10,531 bases of DNA from Dunaliella salina (taxonomy: Eukaryota; Chlorophyta; Chlorophyceae; Chlamydomonadales; Dunaliellaceae): contig MU070082.1 of NCBI GenBank assembly GCA_002284615.2, positions 135,333-145,863 of the forward strand, in the 5' to 3' direction. Below, piece by piece: positions 6,554-10,531 of this stretch. Numbering within the stretch: the first letter of the stretch is position 1; the number at the start of each line of letters is the position of its first letter. A program made the translations under genes and the position numbers. The notes below the pieces were generated by a model. The model had not been told where the DNA came from and ran no database searches. It worked only from the letters and a program-made list of their open reading frames with translations.

Positions 6554-6817
6554 GCAAGGCAAGACGGTCTGCTCTGGCAATGTCCATGGAGGCAATACCT
6601 GCCCCAAGAGGGCCTTTGCTGATGGCTTTTAGGAGGATTCTGCTGGCAATATTGTGTCGCTCAGTTACCATACCAGACATGGTTGAATTTTTGCATCCTC
6701 GTAAGATGTGAAGGGCACTGTCAAGTTCCCCACAAAGGGGACATTGTAGGCTGGTGGAAATTTTGAAGCGCGCAGCATGTTTTTGATTGAATAGGGTACC
6801 TGTGCGGTATTTTAATG
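6546..6817 (-). pseudogene. LINE B ORF, CCHC knuckle and pre-RLE region (first segment)
   Basis: The frame reads LKYRTGTLFNQK.., then a zinc knuckle CPLCGELDSALHILRGC (CX2CX7HX4C, codons within 6693-6743), then MVTERHNIASRILLKAISKG and ADRLALQDL. The knuckle type and position, before the RLE domain, are as in RLE-bearing non-LTR elements such as R2 and Dualen. The segment begins abruptly at the 5' truncation and is interrupted by the SINE after QDL. In LINE A the matching region reads RRTDTLYTQKRQ.. then CPLCGEEDNIDHIPLRC, so the two elements are related but clearly diverged. Confidence 0.8.
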
Positions 6818-7785
6818 TTTTGCTTCATTTTGAAAGAGAGTGTAGACATGATCCATTGCTTGGTAGGGCCTAGATTCATAAGAGCTTTGATTGTATTTTC
6901 ATTGTTAACAGTGCCAGCCACACCAATTTGGATAATATGTAGAGTCACTTCATTATTTCTGTTTGGATTTGTTGAGCTGTGGGATTTAAGTCTGGTTATA
7001 GTGTGGGAATGTTGAGATGCTGCACGTTCCCAGGTGATGAAGGGGCTTGTGTCAGGACAGAAATTAAATTCAACAAGGTGGATGCCCCTGTCACGATAAG
7101 GGAGTTTAGAGGGATCATGATGGACAGGTCGGCCTGGGATAGAGCGCATAAACATAGCATCAGGGCGGCTGTGGTGGTGGGCTGAGGAGCCTGTACCATT
7201 AGGGAATACCCAATCAGGAAAGCTTTGTGTTATGTTTTCAGGGACTTGTTTGTATGCCCTGTTCCTGAAGTCTCTCATTGCTGCATCCATCCCGGGCCGT
7301 ACCAATGAGAGATGAGCCATACGGCCTTTACTGAAGGTGTTTACGTAGAAAATAAGGCCTGCATGGTGTCTGTGAGTGTGTATCCCACTCATTGTTAAGC
7401 TGGTACACCTGAGGGGTATGTGATCAATGTTGTCTTCTTCACCACAAAGTGGGCATCTTGTAGGTAAGAAAGCGTTGAAATGGAAGGCCTGACGTTTTTG
7501 TGTGTACAGAGTATCTGTCCGACGTTTAATCACATTAATTTGCTGTTTAAGGGCAATGGCAGGGTTTTTACAAAAGGAGTTGCTAATCTCCTTGTTTGCA
7601 AGTTGACAGTTTGGACTGTGAGGTTGGATGTTGACTGTGGTTGTTGTGGAAGCAGATGGCGAGGCAGAGATGAGCTTCTGCCATGTGTTGTGGTGGAGCC
7701 AGAAGTGTCAACAGAGCCAAGCTTGTGCATTTTACACATGTGTTGTCTAAGTTTGTCATTTGAGGTTAGTGAGATGTTGGAAGGT
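6818..7785 (-). pseudogene. LINE A ORF, CCHC knuckle and RLE-like domain (first segment)
   Basis: On the minus strand a frame runs from about 7707 to the LINE B insertion at 6818. It starts HFWLHHNTWQKLISAS, passes NPAIALKQQINVIKRRTD, and reaches a CX2CX7HX4C knuckle CPLCGEEDNIDHIPLRC (7405-7455). The RLE-like part follows: SRPDAMF (Asp codon 7159-7161) and IHLVEFNFCPDT (Glu 7069-7071). The usual Lys of (D/E)xK is Asn here (7063-7065), so the nuclease is probably inactive. It ends EVTLHIIQIGVAG.. ALMNLG.. LSFKMKQ. A preceding piece (7784 to about 7708, LRQHMCKMHKLGSVDT) lies in another frame, showing a frameshift near 7705-7710, with TAA further upstream at 7785-7787. The 5' end is missing. 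Confidence 0.8.
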
Positions 7786-7843
7786 TAAAAAATACAGAAC
7801 TGCCTTGCGGCGCTGCAGGCCGGCCTCTTCAGAACCTACGACA

Positions 7844-7944
7844 TGTAATCAGAACACAGAGAGGGTCTGACCCTTCCGAATTGGACCATATTCATCCAAG
7901 CTTGAAGGTGCTGCTCTCTAATTTTTCGTACTGGTCTGATTACA
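7844..7944. repeat. Perfect 10-bp inverted repeat, 81 bp apart
   Basis: TGTAATCAGA at 7844-7853 and TCTGATTACA at 7935-7944 are exact reverse complements. The left arm overlaps the direct repeat that brackets LINE A. It could form a stem-loop or mark the ends of a very short element, but no flanking duplication is evident. Confidence 0.4.
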
Positions 7945-8775
7945 GGCCTCTATGTTTTCGCTCAGCTGCATTTGTAGGCGGATGAAGCGATGTAACCAAA
8001 CCTTAGAAGGTGCTGGATCGCTCTGTGATTGAATCAATACCAACACTACAATATCAGAAAGAACATGCATGGATGTCGGACCATACCTGCTGCAGGTTGT
8101 TGATGCATAGCATGGTACGGGTTCAGGCAGGAGGGAAGATTTTGTGTAACTTTCGGATGGCACATGCCAATCCATTTGAAAACTATGGAATCGGAATCCT
8201 GAGCTCAAGAGCTATCGATTGGTGTATACATGAGTCCAATCGGAGGGGGTCAGGGGGATCTCGACTTTTTGGGACACCCCCCTCTAGAATTTTTCTGAGC
8301 CAGTTATAAAGAACTTCAAATATATCTTCGGATTCTGAGATTGAGAGCTGTCGGTTGGCGCCCCCTATGTGCAAATTGAGTAAAAGGTGTCAGAGCCAAG
8401 CGCACAAGGGACTGCGCAGCAAGGGGTGTGGAGGCAATCATGCAGCAAATCAATCCAAACTCCCGAGATAGTGACAATGTATGATGTGTTCTTGTTATAA
8501 AGTTAAATCAGTTGGAACAGTATTTATGTGAGAAAGTGCAAACCTTGCCTCTGATCTTGAGTGTTGGTCTTTTTAATTAATATTAAATACGCATGTAAAG
8601 GAGTTCACCCCCTCAACCGGTCCTCCTCATCAGCGTCAGCCAGCCATGTAAACCACAACACCTAAACAGTTTGGTAGCGAAGCCGCCCTCCTGGGCAGGC
8701 TGAGCTGATGGTGCAGCCATGGCGCCTTTGCGAGGGTTGTCGTGGGCTGTGCCTTGGGGCCCAACAAGAATGCGA
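7945..8775. other. No gene seen; diverged direct repeat pair 8191-8222 / 8328-8358
   Basis: No supported coding sequence. TCGGAATCCTGAGCTCAAGA.. (8191-8222) and TCGGATTCTGAGATTGAGAG.. (8328-8358) match at about 25 of 32 positions, 137 bp apart. Between them is a G-run/C-run hairpin-prone stretch (GGAGGGGGT at about 8242 and ACACCCCCCTCT at about 8273) and a short inverted pair CGATTGG/CCAATCG (8216-8222, 8236-8242). Confidence 0.45.
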
Positions 8776-9798
8776 AGCTAAGTATTGGCTTCGGTGCTGA
8801 TTGAGTGGGCGCAAATCTGACTCTGATTTGCCACTGCGGCCGATGTAGCAGCTCGTGTGCTCAGAGACGCAAGCACGAGCACGAGCAATAGAGCAAAGAG
8901 ACTCTCGATGGACAGAATTCTGCTTGCATGCTGGCTTGCAGCACCTGTAGACTGGAGGTTTTGATTTGATGGTGGAACCTTCTGATATTTTTGGAAATCT
9001 CCATGGATTTGGACAATGGACAATGGACTTCAGCTCCTACAGTTGCATTCCATGGTGTGAGTGCAGGCTTTATGGACTCTTTTGGCCTTTATGTTTGGCC
9101 ATGACGTGGATGCTAGGGGCTCACGTCCTGACCACCTCCCAGTCCCCAGGAGCGAGCGCCCCCTGTGAGAGAGATGGACCCGCATGTTAAAATGTCGGTG
9201 AGGGGCTCGCGAGAGACAGTTGAATAAGGTGCAATTGCTAAGTACTGCACCTGGGGACCTGGACTGGGGGGGTGGCAGGCTGGGTATAGGTTGAAACCCT
9301 AAAGGACAGATTTGCTGCTGTTGTTTTGGCGTGCATGAGGCACGAGTCAAAGCAAACGTGCAGACGATGATCTTGGATTGGAGACACTGTGGATCGTTAT
9401 TTGTCTGTTCATGCTTGTGCATTGGCATGCTTTTGACGCACAAGTTAGTGTGCACAGCTGGACATGCTGGTGATGGATGCTTCTGGTGTAGCATTTGAAC
9501 GTGACCTGGATGTTATTTTGGTGCTGCCCTCTGAGTGAAGGCCGCCTGTAGCTCGCCAGAGCCCTGTTTCTGCTGAGAGAGTGAGCTTTCTGCGAGGATT
9601 GGGACCCCTTTCATGATGGGTCTGCATTTGGCGTGCGAATGCAAGATCCAAGTGCAGTGCCATTGCATGGGCGGTGGCATAGGTAGGATATGGACTGAGA
9701 TGTTGAGTTCCGCATATATATGGAAGGACTCTGCAGTGGGGCGGGTAGCTGTGAGACCCAGAGTTGTTATGTATCCGTTGGCATATATCTTTTGTTAA
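8776..9798. other. No gene supported
   Basis: A minus-strand frame at about 8778-9023 includes a hydrophobic stretch ESLFALLLVLVLASLSTRAA that resembles a signal peptide, but it lacks a nearby upstream Met in good context, has no downstream domain and could be chance. Nothing else between here and the retrotransposon frame at 9799 looks coding. Confidence 0.35.
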
Positions 9799-10531
9799 CG
9801 CGCTCAGGCGTGCACATGTTGGAACCACTGGCAGTTTTGGTCTGGTCCAAGCACTTACTCTGTGTGTAACAGTATCCTGGTTGGGACAACAGGTACTGTG
9901 AATTGCCATGCCATTGCTACGCACAACCCAGATGTCCTAGTACTCACAGAAATCAAGCTCAAGAAGAGCAACAAACAACGAGCGTGGCTTGTCAACTTAC
10001 TCAAACAATATAAGTGGTGGCCTGCCTACAACGAAGACGGTGGGACTATCATGTGTGTTCGCACAGCCATAGCCCTCTCAACCAACTGCTTCAACGTAAG
10101 CTTAGATCCTAATGGCAGACACGCCTCTGTTATCCTCAAAATTCAACTCTCAAGCCTCCTAATCATTGGTACCTATTGGCCCTCAGGCAGCTCTCCAGAA
10201 CACATGGGCTCAAGAGGTCAGATGCAAGCAGAGCTTGAATCCATTATGAACACTCATAGTAGCAGCATACCCATCATTATTGGAGATATGAATGCAACAA
10301 TAAAAAATGATGACCGTACCAGTAACAGGAGCTATCCCTGTGACATCCAGTACAGAAGTTTCCTTCTCTCTAACAACCTCTCACCCTGTAAAGAGGACAC
10401 CGCTAGGCCCTGGACCCACTGTCAAGCCACGGGCAAAGAAGCTGACAATAGTACCATTTACTCCTTTGGCAGGATTGACGACATTGTTCTGCCCTCCAGA
10501 ATGGCATCTGCTTGCACTCCCTGCCATACCT
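9799..10531 (+). CDS. Non-LTR retrotransposon APE-like (EEP) endonuclease domain, runs off the window
   Basis: An open frame continues from the stop at 9796-9798 to the last base without interruption. Recognisable homology starts near 9904: HNPDVLVLTEIKLKK carries the catalytic Glu (9949-9951) of the exonuclease-endonuclease-phosphatase fold. IPIIIGDMNAT (GDxN, 10282-10293) and YSFGRIDDIVLP (10459 onward; SxRIDxI) are the next conserved motifs in the expected order. The C-terminal SDH motif would lie beyond the window. This enzyme nicks target DNA to prime reverse transcription. The first catalytic block (WNVNG-like Asn) is missing and residues before 9904 do not look like EEP, so the copy is probably 5'-truncated near 9900. 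No good initiator Met precedes the domain; the first in-frame ATG is 10051. Confidence 0.85.

Larger units (their letters stand above)
5578..6825 (-). mobile_element. LINE B, 5'-truncated non-LTR retrotransposon inserted in LINE A
   Basis: The insert spans 5586-6817 and is flanked by an exact 8-bp duplication, TTTTGCTT, at 5578-5585 and 6818-6825. On the minus strand it starts within the coding region just before a CCHC knuckle, so it is 5'-truncated. It then carries an RLE-like domain, a stop at 5707-5709, a ~120-bp 3' untranslated region and the tail GCGTAGCTTTTCTTTTCTTTTC. Removing 5586-6817 and one copy of TTTTGCTT joins LINE A's two coding segments in frame, which confirms both boundaries. 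LINE B itself contains a SINE at 6339-6545. Confidence 0.9.
5183..7889. repeat. Imperfect direct repeats bracketing LINE A (5183-5223 and 7847-7889)
   Basis: AATCAGAACACAGAG occurs exactly at 5183-5197 and 7847-7861. The similarity continues to CCAAATTGGGCCAT at left and CCGAATTGGACCAT at right, about 41-43 bp in all with small gaps. The pair lies just outside the two ends of the LINE A remnant. It could be an old, long target-site duplication of A, a pre-existing target repeat, or part of A's own ends. Confidence 0.55.

Noticed and set aside
4962..7889. A CRISPR array or prokaryotic mobile element
   Set aside because: No regularly spaced short repeats with unique spacers; all mobile features are eukaryotic retroelements.
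8778..9023. A secreted protein with a signal peptide on the minus strand
   Set aside because: The hydrophobic stretch is real, but there is no well-placed Met, no mature domain and no supporting splice sites.

Overview
This is a stretch of a eukaryotic nuclear genome, not a bacterial or organellar one. The signs are long (TG)n microsatellites, probable short exons with GT/AG borders separated by large introns, a tRNA-derived SINE, and several non-LTR retrotransposon (LINE) fragments. Two short runs of N show it is a draft assembly. The organism cannot be fixed from the sequence. A possible TGTAA polyadenylation signal and LINEs with a restriction-like endonuclease (RLE) at the C-terminus are compatible with a green alga or another protist, but that is inference.

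Bases 1-4446 (+) look like the 3' half of one intron-rich gene. Candidate exons are 804-866, 2219-2269, 3103-3229, 3546-3644 and a final exon 4259-4446 that ends in nine CAG (Gln) codons and three in-frame stops. Their reading-frame phases are mutually compatible (0|0|0|1|1), but I do not recognise the protein. The introns hold three (TG)n arrays, a seven-copy minisatellite (about 2308-2995), a 101-bp stub of a LINE 3' end with its own target-site duplication (1377-1477), and repeated copies of a 3'-splice-site-like module.

Bases 4955-7890 are a nested transposon cluster that can be taken apart to the base. LINE A (- strand, about 7785 to 5373) encodes a C-terminal CCHC knuckle and an RLE-like domain. 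Related LINE B (- strand, 5586-6817) is inserted in A's coding sequence with an 8-bp duplication (TTTTGCTT). A tRNA-derived SINE (- strand, 6339-6545) is in turn inserted in B's coding sequence with another 8-bp duplication (TAAGTCTT). Removing each insert plus one repeat copy restores the host reading frame in both cases, so the order was A, then B, then the SINE. A second copy of the same SINE lies in opposite orientation at 4962-5170 with its own 7-bp duplication. SINE, LINE B and the 1377-1477 stub share the 3' motif GTAGCTTTTC followed by a T/C-rich tail, which suggests the SINE borrows the LINE machinery.

Bases 7890-9798 contain no gene I can support, only small repeats. From about 9799 to the end of the window (+), an open frame encodes an exonuclease-endonuclease-phosphatase (APE-like) domain, the N-terminal part of another non-LTR retrotransposon that runs off the window. 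Both LINE endonuclease types therefore occur in one window, which raises the testable idea of a Dualen/RandI-like dual-endonuclease family.
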